Source: Roseateles toxinivorans (GTDB lineage Bacteria; Pseudomonadota; Gammaproteobacteria; Burkholderiales; Burkholderiaceae_C). From it: a stretch of 44,236 nucleotides of DNA. A program made the position numbers and the translations under genes. Positions 1-7,733 of this stretch are shown here, in pieces (the first letter of the stretch is position 1; each line of letters begins with the position of its first letter). Below the pieces are notes generated by a model. The model made no database searches. It was given only the letters and a program-made list of their open reading frames with translations, and was not told where the DNA came from. The stretch spans positions 1 to 44,236 of the forward strand of contig CAMDHE010000027.1 in NCBI GenBank assembly GCA_945898095.1, in the 5' to 3' direction.

Positions 1-146
1 CCCTCACGGCTTGTGCTAGCGCGGCCCCGGGCGGTCTGCGGCGTTGCATTTATTGCCAATAGCACGCGCTATTGGCCGCAAAATGCGCCTTGCATCCCAT
101 CCCGGTCCGCACTGCACACATCCGCGTTGAGTTATGCAGAGCATCC
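1..146. repeat. MITE-like element, copy 1 (long form, left end cut by window)
   Basis: The right-hand part matches the elements at 12954, 22396 and 25470. It ends in TTATGCAGAGCATCC followed by CTAA (147-150), the same end and the same kind of flanking tetranucleotide as the complete copies. It carries the 46-bp segment of the long form with the hairpin arms GCCAATAGC and GCTATTGGC. The left inverted repeat lies outside the window. No transposase is encoded, so it is read as a non-autonomous element. Confidence 0.8.
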
Positions 147-150
147 CTAA

Positions 151-412
151 AGGCTCTTGGACCAAAGCCGCAAGAAAAATGGCTGGCTCAATTGCATGGT
201 CCGAGCAACGAGGCGTGTTGGTATTTTGGGTTCCCCGTGTTGCCTGGGCGAGGAGCGCAGGATTTGGCGGGCGGCGCGAAGCGCCATCAAGGTCTGGCTT
301 CGCGCCCCTTGTCTGAACGCAGCGTAGCGAAGTGAGTTGGGCGCGGCCCGGCAAAGCTGAGCACCGCAGCGGACCCCGAAGGGGCCTGGCATTCGGGGCG
401 GTTTCTTTGCTT
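151..412. other. Intergenic stretch, no gene supported
   Basis: Between the MITE-like element and the hairpin repeat I see no reading frame with a recognisable product. The sequence is G+C rich with several short open frames that match nothing I know. It has the look of the repetitive intergenic DNA common in Burkholderiales next to the hairpin at 413-436. Confidence 0.4.
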
Positions 413-436
413 CCTTTCTTGGGCGGCCAAGAAAGG
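413..436. repeat. Extragenic perfect hairpin repeat
   Basis: A perfect 10-bp stem (arms CCTTTCTTGG and CCAAGAAAGG) closes a GCGG loop. The surrounding words, a TTTCTTT run before it and a GCCCGCCGGGGCG block after it, resemble an intergenic repeat I associate with Burkholderiales and Xanthomonadales genomes; that resemblance is from memory. No poly-T tract follows, so it is not called a terminator. Confidence 0.6.
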
Positions 437-536
437 GAGGCGCCCGCCGGGGCGCAATCCCGGCATGAGCCTGTGAGTGACAACGATTTATTTGCGAAGC
501 ACGGGTGCATTCCGGGCTACGAAGGAGACAAAAGAA

Positions 537-692
537 ATGTTCAAAAAAATCCTCATTGCCAACCGCGGCGTTCGCGCTTTAGGCGCGGGGGTGCGCTCAT
601 ATGCCCAGCATGTGAGCGACACACCAGATTGCCTGCAGGACGGCGCAGCCGGCCGGGCAAGCGATCGAGCCGCGGGAGCAGCCCATGTTTAA
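537..692 (+). pseudogene. 51-codon leader ORF copying the first 11 codons of mccA
   Basis: The first 34 bases (537-570) match the start of mccA (685-718) at 32 positions and encode the same MFKKILIANRG start typical of biotin carboxylases. After that the frame leaves the family. A good Shine-Dalgarno (AAGGAG, 522-527) precedes this start, whereas mccA itself has GGGAG. The frame stays open to a TAA at 690-692, overlapping the mccA start by 8 bases, so translational coupling is possible. It could be the remnant of a second biotin carboxylase gene, a local duplication, or the original start of mccA displaced by an insertion. Confidence 0.6.
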
Positions 693-2697
693 GAAAATCC
701 TCATTGCCAACCGCGGCGAGATCGCCTGCCGCGTCGCAGCTACCGCCCGCCGCATGGGCATCAAGACGGTCGCCGTCTATTCCGAAGCCGACGCGACAGC
801 CAAGCATGTGCTTGCCTGCGACGAGGCCATCCTGATCGGCGGCCCCGCGCCACGCGACAGCTACCTGCAATGGCAGCGGATCATCGATGCCGCCAAAGCG
901 ACCGGCGCCCAGGCGGTGCATCCTGGCTATGGTTTCCTGAGTGAAAACGAGGCCTTTGCGCAAGCTTGCGCAGATGCTGGGCTGGTCTTCATCGGCCCGC
1001 CACCGGCGGCGATCAAGGCGATGGGCTTGAAGGCTGAGTCGAAGCGCTTGATGGCAGCGGCCGGCGTGCGTCTGGTGCCGGGCTTCCATGGCGCTGACCA
1101 GGACCCGGCTTTGCTCAAGCGCGAAGCCTCGGCCATCGGCTATCCGGTGCTGATCAAGGCCAGCGCTGGCGGCGGCGGCAAGGGCATGAGGATAGTCGGC
1201 AGCGCCGAGGAGTTCGACGCGGCGCTGGCTTCATGCAAGCGCGAGGCGATCAACAGCTTCGGCGACGATGCGGTGCTGATCGAGCGCTATGTGCTGCGCC
1301 CCCGGCATGTGGAAATCCAGGTCTTCGGCGACAGCTTCGGCGACTGCGTCTATTTGTTCGAGCGTGATTGCTCGGTGCAGCGCCGGCATCAGAAGGTGCT
1401 GGAAGAAGCGCCAGCGCCGGGCATGACGCCAGCCCGCCGCGCGCAGATGGGTGAAGCGGCGGTGGCGGCTGCAAAAGCGGTGGGCTATGTCGGCGCGGGC
1501 ACGGTCGAGTTCATCTGCGAGCATGACTTTGTCGACAGCGGCAATTTCTATTTCATGGAGATGAACACAAGGCTGCAGGTCGAACATCCGGTGACCGAGG
1601 CGATCACCGGCCAGGATCTGGTTGAGTGGCAATTGCGTGTCGCTGCGGGCTTGCGCTTGCCGCTGCGCCAGGATCAGCTGGCAATTCACGGCCATGCGAT
1701 CGAGGCGCGCATCTGCGCCGAGAATCCCGACGCCGATTTCCTGCCCGCCACCGGTCGGCTGCATGTGGCGCGCTGGCCCGAGCATGTCAGCTTTGAGCGC
1801 GGCCATGTCCGGCTCGACGCCGGCTTCGGCGAGGGCGATGCGATCAGCCCTTATTACGATTCGATGGTCGCCAAGTTGATCGTCTGGGGCGAGGACCGCG
1901 CGCAGGCGCTGGCTAGGCTCGATGCGGCGCTGCGCGACACCCATATCGTTGGCTTGCAGACCAATGTGGCCTTCTTGCGCCGCTGCGCTGCGACGACGTC
2001 CTTCGCCAATGCCGACCTCGACACCGGCTTGATCGAACGCGAGCATGAGGCCTTGTTCGGCGCGCAAGGTCTGCCGTTCATGATCACTGCGGCAGCGGTG
2101 GTTGCGCACAAGCTGGCGGTTGAGGCCTTGCAACAAAACGATGATCCCTGGTCCAGGCGCGACGGCTGGCGCATGTACGGTGCGGCCACAAGGCGCTTTG
2201 TGCTCGATCTGGCAGGCGAGCAGCATCTGGTGCTGCTGTCGCGTCGGCACCAGGGCGGCATCGCGTTGACAGTCGGTGACGAAACAGCGGCCTTCGCCGT
2301 CCAGTCGACCGGCACCGAATCCCATCAGCTCTTTCTTGGTGAAGGCCTGAGCCAGCAGCGCATCGCTGTCAAGGTCTATGCCCATGGCGAAAAAATGGCG
2401 GTGTTCGCGCCTCAGGGTTCGAACATCGTCACCGAGATCGATCCGATTGCCCATGCCGGCGAAGGCGCTGCCGAAGCCGGCCGGTTGACCGCACCGATGC
2501 CCGGCAAGATGGTGGCTTTTTTGGCCCGGGTCGGCGACCTTGTCAGCAAGGGCCAGCCGCTGGCGGTGATGGAAGCGATGAAGATGGAACACACGATCCA
2601 GGCGCCGCGCGATGGCGTGGTGCTGGAGCTGCTCTATGCGGTCGGCGATCAGGTTGGCGATGGCGCTGAATTGCTGCGCTTGCAAGACGCCAGCTAG
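685..2697 (+). CDS. mccA: Methylcrotonyl-CoA carboxylase, biotin-carrying alpha subunit
   Basis: This 670-residue protein has the architecture of an acyl-CoA carboxylase alpha subunit: a biotin carboxylase N-domain beginning MFKKILIANRGEIACRV, an ATP-grasp domain with the glycine-rich GGGGKGM loop near residue 162, a carboxylase C-domain, and a C-terminal biotinyl domain with EAMKMEH, Lys633 being the expected biotin site. The family carboxylates 3-methylcrotonyl-CoA in leucine breakdown together with a beta subunit, which is not in the window. Propionyl- or geranyl-CoA carboxylase alpha subunits look alike. The assignment to methylcrotonyl-CoA rests on the HMG-CoA lyase gene 69 bp downstream, which handles a later step of the same pathway. 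GGGAG lies upstream of the ATG. Confidence 0.9.
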   Translation: MFKKILIANRGEIACRVAATARRMGIKTVAVYSEADATAKHVLACDEAILIGGPAPRDSYLQWQRIIDAAKATGAQAVHPGYGFLSENEAFAQACADAGLVFIGPPPAAIKAMGLKAESKRLMAAAGVRLVPGFHGADQDPALLKREASAIGYPVLIKASAGGGGKGMRIVGSAEEFDAALASCKREAINSFGDDAVLIERYVLRPRHVEIQVFGDSFGDCVYLFERDCSVQRRHQKVLEEAPAPGMTPARRAQMGEAAVAAAKAVGYVGAGTVEFICEHDFVDSGNFYFMEMNTRLQVEHPVTEAITGQDLVEWQLRVAAGLRLPLRQDQLAIHGHAIEARICAENPDADFLPATGRLHVARWPEHVSFERGHVRLDAGFGEGDAISPYYDSMVAKLIVWGEDRAQALARLDAALRDTHIVGLQTNVAFLRRCAATTSFANADLDTGLIEREHEALFGAQGLPFMITAAAVVAHKLAVEALQQNDDPWSRRDGWRMYGAATRRFVLDLAGEQHLVLLSRRHQGGIALTVGDETAAFAVQSTGTESHQLFLGEGLSQQRIAVKVYAHGEKMAVFAPQGSNIVTEIDPIAHAGEGAAEAGRLTAPMPGKMVAFLARVGDLVSKGQPLAVMEAMKMEHTIQAPRDGVVLELLYAVGDQVGDGAELLRLQDAS

Positions 2698-2766
2698 CAA
2701 ACGATCTTCAGCCTGCATCAATGGCCGCCGCCGAATGGGCGCGCATGAATCTCAAGGAACGAAACC

Positions 2767-3675
2767 ATGAACCTGCCCTCAACAGTCACCCTGGTCGACG
2801 TCGGCCCCCGTGACGGTTTGCAGAACGAAAAAGAACCGGTCGCGACGGCGCACAAGGCCCAACTGGTGTCGATGCTGCAGGCCGCCGGACTGAAAGAGAT
2901 CGAGGTCACCAGCTTTGTCTCGCCGAAATGGGTGCCGCAGATGGCCGACAACGCCGCGCTGATGGCGGCCATTGAGCGCCGGCCTGGCGTGCGTTATTCG
3001 GTGCTGACGCCGAATCTGCAAGGCTTGCAAGCGGCGCTGCCGACCCGGCCCGACGAGATCGTCGTCTTCGCCGCAGCCACTGAAGCCTTCAGTCAGAAGA
3101 ACATCAATTGCTCGATCGCCGAAAGCATCGACCGTTTCGCCCCGGTCGTTGCCCTGGCCCATGAAGCCGGTATCAAGGTGCGCGGCGCGCTGTCCTGCGC
3201 GCTGGGCTGCCCCTATCAGGGCGAGGTCTCGGCTGATGAGGTCGAACGGGTGGTGCTGTTGCTCAAGGGCATTGGCGTCGACCATCTCGGCGTGGCCGAC
3301 ACGATCGGTGTCGGCACGCCGCGCAAGGTGCAGGACGCGATGGCCCGGGCCTTGAAGCATTACCCGCTGGAACAGGTCAGCGGTCATTTTCACGACACCT
3401 ACGGGCAGGCGCTGGCCAATATCTATGCCTGCTTGGAGATGGGTGTGCATATCTTCGACAGCAGCGTCGCCGGCCTCGGCGGCTGCCCCTATGCGAAGGG
3501 CGCAACCGGCAATGTCGCGACCGAGGACGTGGTCTTCATGCTGAATGGTCTGGGCATAGAAACCAGCATCGACATCGACAAACTGGTCGATGCGGGTCTG
3601 TTCATCTCCGATGCGCTGGGCCGCCTGCCGGTGTCGCGCGTCGGCCGGGCTTTGCTGGCAAAACGGGCTGGCTGA
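2767..3675 (+). CDS. mvaB: Hydroxymethylglutaryl-CoA lyase
   Basis: This 302-residue TIM-barrel lyase is expected to split HMG-CoA into acetoacetate and acetyl-CoA, the last step of leucine catabolism. The N-terminal VDVGPRDGLQNE holds metal-binding and substrate residues, and [14 protein letters not shown] carries the catalytic cysteine loop. The length is normal. It follows mccA closely and the two probably form one operon. A diverged copy of its 3' region occurs at 9745-9882 beyond the integron island, so the island lies between two pieces of mvaB sequence. Confidence 0.95.
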   Translation: MNLPSTVTLVDVGPRDGLQNEKEPVATAHKAQLVSMLQAAGLKEIEVTSFVSPKWVPQMADNAALMAAIERRPGVRYSVLTPNLQGLQAALPTRPDEIVVFAAATEAFSQKNINCSIAESIDRFAPVVALAHEAGIKVRGALSCALGCPYQGEVSADEVERVVLLLKGIGVDHLGVADTIGVGTPRKVQDAMARALKHYPLEQVSGHFHDTYGQALANIYACLEMGVHIFDSSVAGLGGCPYAKGATGNVATEDVVFMLNGLGIETSIDIDKLVDAGLFISDALGRLPVSRVGRALLAKRAG

Positions 3676-3736
3676 ACTTCGAGCCGCAGCACTGGACCCA
3701 GGGCGGTTCAGCCGCGCAGCGCCGGTGACCGCCACG

Positions 3737-4138
3737 TCAGGCGTCGTACTTCACCACCCGTAGACCAAGGTGCTTCTCGAATGCATCAAAGTCGCGGTCG
3801 CTGTGGAGCAGCCGATAACCATCGGCGATGCAGCGAGTAGCGATGACCGCGTCAATGGTTCCCCGGACCGTCAAGCCTAAGGCCCGGAGTTTTCGAAAGT
3901 TCCGCGCCGACTCGATCGCGAGGTCTTCACCACCCAGCACCACCTGCTTCAAGTGCCCGAGCAGTCGCCGCGCATCGTTAAAGCCGCGATCATCCTTGAA
4001 TCCCCGAAGCACCTCGGCGAGGATGAGATCACCAACCAAGATGCCCTCGACACCTAAGTTCGCGTCCAACCACTCGGCTTGAGGTGTAGGCGTATTCCTG
4101 AAAAAATCGACCCAGACGCTGGAGTCAACGAGAATCAC
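3737..4138 (-). CDS. vapC: VapC-type PIN-domain ribonuclease toxin
   Basis: A 133-residue PIN-domain protein. The acidic residues expected of the site are visible: Asp in LVDSSVW, Glu in LAEVLRG, Asp in GTIDAVIA and Asp in HSDRDFD. VapC proteins cleave RNA, often initiator tRNA or rRNA, and are held in check by VapB. The GTG start at 4138 overlaps the vapB stop as GTGA and puts the PIN motif at the usual distance from the N-terminus; a longer frame exists upstream but runs through vapB. It ends 61 bp after mvaB in the opposite orientation. Confidence 0.88.
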   Translation of the reverse strand: MILVDSSVWVDFFRNTPTPQAEWLDANLGVEGILVGDLILAEVLRGFKDDRGFNDARRLLGHLKQVVLGGEDLAIESARNFRKLRALGLTVRGTIDAVIATRCIADGYRLLHSDRDFDAFEKHLGLRVVKYDA

Positions 4139-4329
4139 TTGTCGCGTCTCATGGCGTCGAGGTCGCCTTCCCACTCGTACTTCCCTCGGAGCTTTCGCAG
4201 CTCCGTCTGCTGCTGAAGCCGAAGAAGGGTCTTCAGACCGAGCTCAACGGCCTCTCGCTTGGTCTTTAGGCCAGTCGCGCGAAGGGTGTCAGACATGAGC
4301 TTGTCGTCGATAACTATGTTGGTTCGCAT
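4135..4329 (-). CDS. vapB: VapB-type antitoxin
   Basis: A 64-residue protein with an N-terminal DNA-binding segment (MRTNIVIDDKLM, then GLKTKREAVELGL) typical of VapB antitoxins of the VapB/MetJ ribbon-helix-helix type, and a charged C-terminal tail that would wrap the toxin. It is the first gene of the pair and its stop overlaps the vapC start by four bases. The ATG at 4329 is chosen over the upstream ATG at 4386 because the family begins at MRTN and an inverted repeat sits just upstream. Confidence 0.88.
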   Translation of the reverse strand: MRTNIVIDDKLMSDTLRATGLKTKREAVELGLKTLLRLQQQTELRKLRGKYEWEGDLDAMRRDK

Positions 4330-4331
4330 GG

Positions 4332-4358
4332 TGTGTATACCGTGAAGTAACATACACA
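4332..4358 (-). promoter_or_regulatory. Putative VapB operator
   Basis: Arms TGTGTAT and ATACACA form a perfect inverted repeat with a 13-base spacer immediately upstream of the vapB ATG. VapB-VapC complexes usually autorepress by binding such palindromes. The location is right; binding is inferred. Confidence 0.5.
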
Positions 4359-4397
4359 TTCTAGCTGGAGCGCTTGAGCATCGCAACGAGGACGCCT

Positions 4398-4452
4398 ACA
4401 CCGACATGCGCGAAACCTGCGATCTAGCCAGCAATATCATGTCGAATGAACG
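4398..4452 (+). pseudogene. Remnant of a second hicA cassette leader
   Basis: These 55 bases match the promoter and start region of the intact hicA gene (9037-9091) at 48 positions, up to and including an ATGAACG start. The similarity stops right after the second codon. It looks like what is left of a second HicAB cassette on the other side of intI, or the outer edge of a rearranged array. Confidence 0.5.
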
Positions 4453-4479
4453 TGTCGGATTGGGCTTCGTGCGTGATTA

Positions 4480-4548
4480 CAAGACCTGACCCCATTGGGT
4501 CACCATTGGTGCAGATACTGAACTTCGGGGTGCGCAAGACCTGACCCC
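4480..4548. repeat. Direct repeat CAAGACCTGACCCC, two copies
   Basis: The 14-base word CAAGACCTGACCCC occurs at 4480-4493 and 4535-4548 in the non-coding gap between the hicA remnant and intI. No function is visible. Nothing else is supported in this gap of about 270 bases. Confidence 0.6.
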
Positions 4549-4601
4549 GGCCTTTGACCCCAACCTTCCGTTCCGCGGCAAGTCTCGACGCCCATTGTTT
4601 T

Positions 4602-5654
4602 TCAGAGCTGATCCAGCGGGCTGCGCACGGCACCAACGCCGAGATTCAGCACATGGGTGTAGATCATCGTGGTGGCTACATCAGCGTGCCCCAGCAGATC
4701 TTGCACCGTGCGGATGTCGCAGCCGCATTGCAGCAAGTGCGTCGCAAAGCAGTGGCGCAAGGTGTGTGGTGTCGCCGGTTTCGTGATGCCTGCTGTCAAC
4801 ACTGCTTTCTTGAAGGCCCGCTGAAACGTCTGGTCGTACGCGTGATGCCGACGCACCACGCCGCTGCGCGGATCGGTCGAATGCGCTGCCTGCGGAAACA
4901 CCCAGAACCACGCCCATGACGACCCCGCGCGCGGGTACTTGCGCTCCAGTGCATGCGGCATCTCGACGCCGCCGAGCCCGTCGGTTTGGTCGCCCTGCCA
5001 AATGTCGTGGGCACGCGCCAGCTGGCCTTTCAGCCCCGGCACCAACACTTGGGGCAGCATCACGACCCGGTCTTTCCCGCCCTTGGCCTCGCGTACGAGA
5101 ATGGCGTTGTGGGCAAAGTCCACATCTTTTACCCTCAGTTGCAGCCCTTCGGTTAAACGTAAACCCGTGCCGTAAAGTAGTTGTGCAAACAGCAGCTGTT
5201 CACCGTTCAGGTGGCGGAACACGGCGGCCACTTCGTCCCGGCTCAGCACAACGGGCAAGCGCCGTTTGACCCGAGGGCGGCCGATTTCCTGCATCCATGG
5301 CAGGTTCATGTCCAGCACCTTGGTGTACAAAAAAAGCAGCGCCGACAAAGCTTGCTTGTGCGTCGCGGGCGCAACTTGCCGCTCGTTCGCCAACCATGTC
5401 AAAAACCCCTCGACTTCCGCGCCGCCCAGGTCCTTCGGGTGCTGCTTGCCATGAAAGAGAATGAACGCCTTGCACCAATGAACATAGGCATCCTCGGTGC
5501 TCATGCTGTAGTGCAAATATCGAATCTGCTCACGCAATTGATCTAGCAGTCGAGGCGCTTGACGTGGCGGTATAGTTGGGCCCGGTAGATGTGGCGCCTG
5601 CCGCTTCGTCGTGACGGTGCAAGCGGCTTGACCGGCGTTCAAAAAGCTCGACAT
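4602..5654 (-). CDS. intI: Integron integrase IntI (tyrosine recombinase)
   Basis: A 350-residue tyrosine recombinase with an N-terminal SAM-like arm-binding domain and the catalytic residues Arg166 (GTGLRLTEG), His297/Arg300 (HTLRH), His323 (LGHADV) and Tyr332 (IYTHV). It carries the extra segment that separates IntI from XerC/D, about residues 234-255 ([22 protein letters not shown] region). IntI inserts and excises gene cassettes by recombining attI with folded single-stranded attC. The ATG at 5654 has a TGGAGG Shine-Dalgarno. It is transcribed away from the cassettes, as in all integrons, with attI just upstream of its start. No frameshift or missing residue is visible, so it may be active. 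Confidence 0.95.
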   Translation of the reverse strand: MSSFLNAGQAACTVTTKRQAPHLPGPTIPPRQAPRLLDQLREQIRYLHYSMSTEDAYVHWCKAFILFHGKQHPKDLGGAEVEGFLTWLANERQVAPATHKQALSALLFLYTKVLDMNLPWMQEIGRPRVKRRLPVVLSRDEVAAVFRHLNGEQLLFAQLLYGTGLRLTEGLQLRVKDVDFAHNAILVREAKGGKDRVVMLPQVLVPGLKGQLARAHDIWQGDQTDGLGGVEMPHALERKYPRAGSSWAWFWVFPQAAHSTDPRSGVVRRHHAYDQTFQRAFKKAVLTAGITKPATPHTLRHCFATHLLQCGCDIRTVQDLLGHADVATTMIYTHVLNLGVGAVRSPLDQL

Positions 5655-5729
5655 GATCGCCTCCAGATACTGGTTAACCCTCGATTCCGGCCAGCCTCAT
5701 CGAATGCTGCTTTTGCAGATTGGATATGA

Positions 5730-5745
5730 CTGTATGAAAAATCAG
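5730..5745 (-). promoter_or_regulatory. LexA-like (SOS) box upstream of intI
   Basis: The sequence fits CTG-N10-CAG with an A/T-rich middle (starts CTGTATG, ends ATCAG) and lies 75 bases upstream of the intI start codon. Several integron integrases are known to be repressed by LexA and induced by DNA damage or single-stranded DNA. The right half is ATCAG rather than the consensus ACAG, so affinity may be reduced. Confidence 0.55.
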
Positions 5746-5794
5746 TGTACCGGTGTGAAAGTCAATGTTCAAGCGGCCTTGCGGCCTGCCGGGT

Positions 5795-5862
5795 GCGCCG
5801 AGTTATGGAGACTGGTCGCCGACAAAAACGGCAAAACAGTCGCCAGATATCAATAGTTAGAC
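5795..5862 (+). other. attI: Putative attI recombination site
   Basis: The core site GTTAGAC (5856-5862) fits GTTRRRY and is the junction where the first cassette begins. The outer limit on the left is a guess, from the usual 65-70 bp size of attI sites. The cassette beginning TTAGAC ends in an attC whose left outer arm is GTCTAAC, the exact complement of GTTAGAC, as expected if that cassette had been inserted here as a circle. Confidence 0.7.
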
Positions 5863-5885
5863 CCCGCAAACACCAAGACCAAACC

Positions 5886-6200
5886 ATGGCCGACCTGCTC
5901 GCTGCGCATCGACACACGACGAACAACCGAGCTGAGGTCGAAGCAAGGAAGGTCTGCGGCTGCATCTATTGCACAGCCTCGTTCAGCCCCATGGAAATCG
6001 TTGCTTGGTCGGGCCTCGACGTCAGCAGCTTTGACGACCCGGATAGCGCCAATGCAGGAACAGCACTGTGCCCTCGATGCGGCAGTGAGGCTGTGATCGG
6101 AGACAAGTCGGGGTACACGATCAACCAGGGCTTCTTGAACCGCATGAATGAGGCCTGGTGCGAAAGAACAATCGTCCGCAGGCCAAGCCCGAAGAAGTAG
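5886..6200 (+). CDS. Cassette 1: small double-CxxC zinc-ribbon-like protein
   Basis: A 104-residue protein with two cysteine pairs, CIYC and CPRC, in the pattern of a zinc ribbon (VCGCIYC then TALCPRCGSEAVIGD). Small proteins of this look, often labelled hypothetical or cytoplasmic, recur in integron cassettes; the function is unknown. The ATG at 5886 was chosen because upstream codons lie in attI. The gene is the only one in cassette 1 (5857-6407), reads away from intI and is closest to the recombination point, so it should be the most recent acquisition. Confidence 0.75.
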   Translation: MADLLAAHRHTTNNRAEVEARKVCGCIYCTASFSPMEIVAWSGLDVSSFDDPDSANAGTALCPRCGSEAVIGDKSGYTINQGFLNRMNEAWCERTIVRRPSPKK

Positions 6201-6287
6201 GCCAGCAAGTAAAGAGGCCGTCTGTGCAGCAGCAAGCCAGCGTCATTCAAACCTTACTCAGGCCACCGCCACTGCGCACGCAGCGTG

Positions 6288-6413
6288 GTCTAACTGGTCG
6301 TTCAACCGGAGCGCCAACGGCTGGCCACCTTGCCCGCGAGGAGCTGCTTGCCTATCCTGCGCCTCGCGGGCAAGGCGTCCATCCGTCGTCGCCCGGTTAA
6401 CTCTGCGTTAGGC
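6288..6413 (+). other. attC: attC site of cassette 1
   Basis: A 126-bp site with outer arms GTCTAAC (6288-6294) and GTTAGGC (6407-6413). The interior is largely self-complementary, with CTTGCCCGCGAGG and CCTCGCGGGCAAG forming a long hairpin. The left arm complements GTTAGAC at the attI junction, so it pairs perfectly in the excised circle. Confidence 0.85.
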
Positions 6414-6466
6414 GTTACAAACACACCCTTCTTGCGCTCCCATGTTGATGTAGATACACTAACCAC

Positions 6467-6742
6467 GTGGCCATAACCTACGATCCGCCGAAGCGGGCGC
6501 AGACACTTGCTGAACGACAACTCGACTTCGAGGACGCGAAAGACGTATTTGAGTCAACGAACTTCGAAACCGAGGACACCCGCAAGGACTACGGTGAGAA
6601 GCGAGTCATTTGCTTCGGGATGCTCCGGGATCGAATGGTTGTTATCGGCTACACCCCGCGCGGCGCGGATCGCCACGTGTTCAGCATGAGGAAAGCCAAT
6701 GACCGCGAGCAAGCGCTCATCGCCCCGCTCCTTGGGATCTAA
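6467..6742 (+). CDS. brnT: Cassette 2: BrnT-family toxin
   Basis: A 91-residue BrnT-like ribonuclease toxin (begins MAITYDPPKRAQ; LDFEDAKDVFE; YGEKRVICFGMLRDRMVVIGYTPRG, here abridged). It has the small RelE-like fold expected of BrnT, which blocks translation when free of antitoxin. The start is GTG at 6467. The downstream antitoxin gene overlaps its 3' end by 44 bases, toxin first, as in brnTA operons. It lies inside cassette 2 (6408-7087). Confidence 0.8.
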   Translation: MAITYDPPKRAQTLAERQLDFEDAKDVFESTNFETEDTRKDYGEKRVICFGMLRDRMVVIGYTPRGADRHVFSMRKANDREQALIAPLLGI

Positions 6743-6980
6743 CCTCGCGAAGGTAGCGGTTCATGTGATTCAGCCGGAGGAGTACGAAGAGCTCCCGGAA
6801 CTGACCGACGACATGCTCGCAAGAGGAGTCGTCAACAAGGGTGGCCGACCACGTTCTGAGAATCCGAAGAAGCTCATCTCAATTCGGCTACCAGAAGATG
6901 TCATCCTGAAGTGGAGAGCAACCGGACCAGGTTGGCAAACCAGGATGGCAGAGAAGCTTGCGAGGGTCGCACCAAAGTGA
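6699..6980 (+). CDS. brnA: Cassette 2: BrnA-type antitoxin
   Basis: A 93-residue antitoxin. The C-terminal half has the ribbon-helix-helix style of BrnA, with KKLISIRLPEDVILKWRATG followed by WQTRMAEKLARVA. The N-terminal part (HVIQPEEYEELPELTDDML) would be the toxin-neutralising region. The ATG at 6699 overlaps the toxin gene, and the stop falls two bases before the attC arm, showing that the pair is tightly packed in one cassette. Confidence 0.8.
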   Translation: MTASKRSSPRSLGSNLAKVAVHVIQPEEYEELPELTDDMLARGVVNKGGRPRSENPKKLISIRLPEDVILKWRATGPGWQTRMAEKLARVAPK

Positions 6981-6981
6981 C

Positions 6982-7093
6982 GCCTAACTCCTCGCTCAAC
7001 CGAACCCATTGCGGCGTGCGGCCAAAAGCCCGCCATTTCATCCTGGGCTTTTAGCCACACGCCGCAACGGTCCGGTTAGCTCAAACGTTAGGC
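6982..7093 (+). other. attC: attC site of cassette 2
   Basis: A 112-bp site with perfectly complementary outer arms GCCTAAC (6982-6988) and GTTAGGC (7087-7093). Inner boxes CTCAACCG and CGGTTAG pair, and the GCGGCGTG / CACGCCGC and AAAAGCCC / GGGCTTTT arms extend the stem. It is the best-preserved attC of the array. Confidence 0.9.
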
Positions 7094-7161
7094 GACAAGA
7101 AAGCGGGTGGCCGTTGACTTGCTGCATACTTCCGGAAGCGCGGCGCAAAAGGAGCGGAAAC

Positions 7162-7362
7162 ATGGGAAACGTGAAGTCAATTGCGAATGCTGTGGAGTCA
7201 CTACCCCCGATGGAGTTGGCTGAATTCCGGCGGTGGTTTGCTGAATTCGATGGCAACGCGTGGGATAGTCAAATCGAGCTGGATGCAGCCTCTGGCAAGC
7301 TCGACCAGTTGGCAGCCGAGGCGCTTGCCGACTACCGTGCCGGTTCGGCGAGTCAACTTTGA
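7162..7362 (+). CDS. Cassette 3: small antitoxin-like protein
   Basis: A 66-residue acidic protein (ESLPPMELAEFRRWFAEFD; SGKLDQLAAEALADY) of the kind that commonly precedes a ParE/RelE-like toxin in two-gene cassettes. A strong AAAAGGAG precedes the ATG at 7162. The stop overlaps or abuts the toxin start. The antitoxin role is inferred from gene order and size; I recognise no DNA-binding motif. Confidence 0.7.
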   Translation: MGNVKSIANAVESLPPMELAEFRRWFAEFDGNAWDSQIELDAASGKLDQLAAEALADYRAGSASQL

Positions 7363-7367
7363 GTTTG

Positions 7368-7625
7368 ATGCACACCGCATCAAAGCGGTTTTGGCAGTGC
7401 TTCGACTCATTGCCCGTTGAAATTCAAACCGTAGCGCACCGAAATTTCGCGCAACTCAAGGCAGATCCAATTCATCCAACGTTGCATTTCAAGGCCGTCG
7501 CAAATGGTCGATTTCATAGTGTTCGAGTCGGTCTCTACTACCGCGCACTTGGCCTCCCTGTGGCAGGCGGCGTACATTGGTTCTGGGTCGGTACGCATGG
7601 CGATTATGACAAGCTCATCGGCTAA
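7368..7625 (+). CDS. Cassette 3: RelE/ParE-like toxin
   Basis: An 85-residue protein of the RelE/ParE superfamily: FWQCFDSLPVEIQTVAHRNF, then HPTLHFKAV, VRVGLYYRALG and WFWVGTHGDYDKLI. These small toxins act on ribosome-bound mRNA or on gyrase; which one cannot be told here. ATG 7368 is used; a TTG at 7359 overlapping the antitoxin stop would add three residues. Its stop codon lies inside the left arm of the attC site. Confidence 0.8.
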   Translation: MHTASKRFWQCFDSLPVEIQTVAHRNFAQLKADPIHPTLHFKAVANGRFHSVRVGLYYRALGLPVAGGVHWFWVGTHGDYDKLIG

Positions 7626-7706
7626 CTGTTTGCTCGTCACGGACACGCAGTAGCAGGTTGCCGCTTCGCGGCGCGTGCTGCGTGCCGGACAGCGCCAACG
7701 TTAGAC
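7620..7706 (+). other. attC: attC site of cassette 3
   Basis: An 87-bp site with outer arms GGCTAAC (7620-7626, one mismatch to the ideal GCCTAAC) and GTTAGAC (7700-7706). The centre holds GCAGGTTGCCGC and GCGCGTGCTGC-like complementary segments. The left arm contains the toxin stop codon. Confidence 0.8.
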
Positions 7707-7733
7707 GGCACAAATACAGATTCCGGAGCGCCC

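Noticed and set aside
332..835. Plus-strand frame across the hairpin repeat and start of mccA
   Set aside because: It runs through repetitive intergenic DNA, and its second half is mccA in another frame.
1231..2721. Long minus-strand open frame opposite mccA (496 codons)
   Set aside because: It is the shadow of a GC-rich gene with clear codon bias on the plus strand; the translation has no recognisable domain and starts within mccA's own end.
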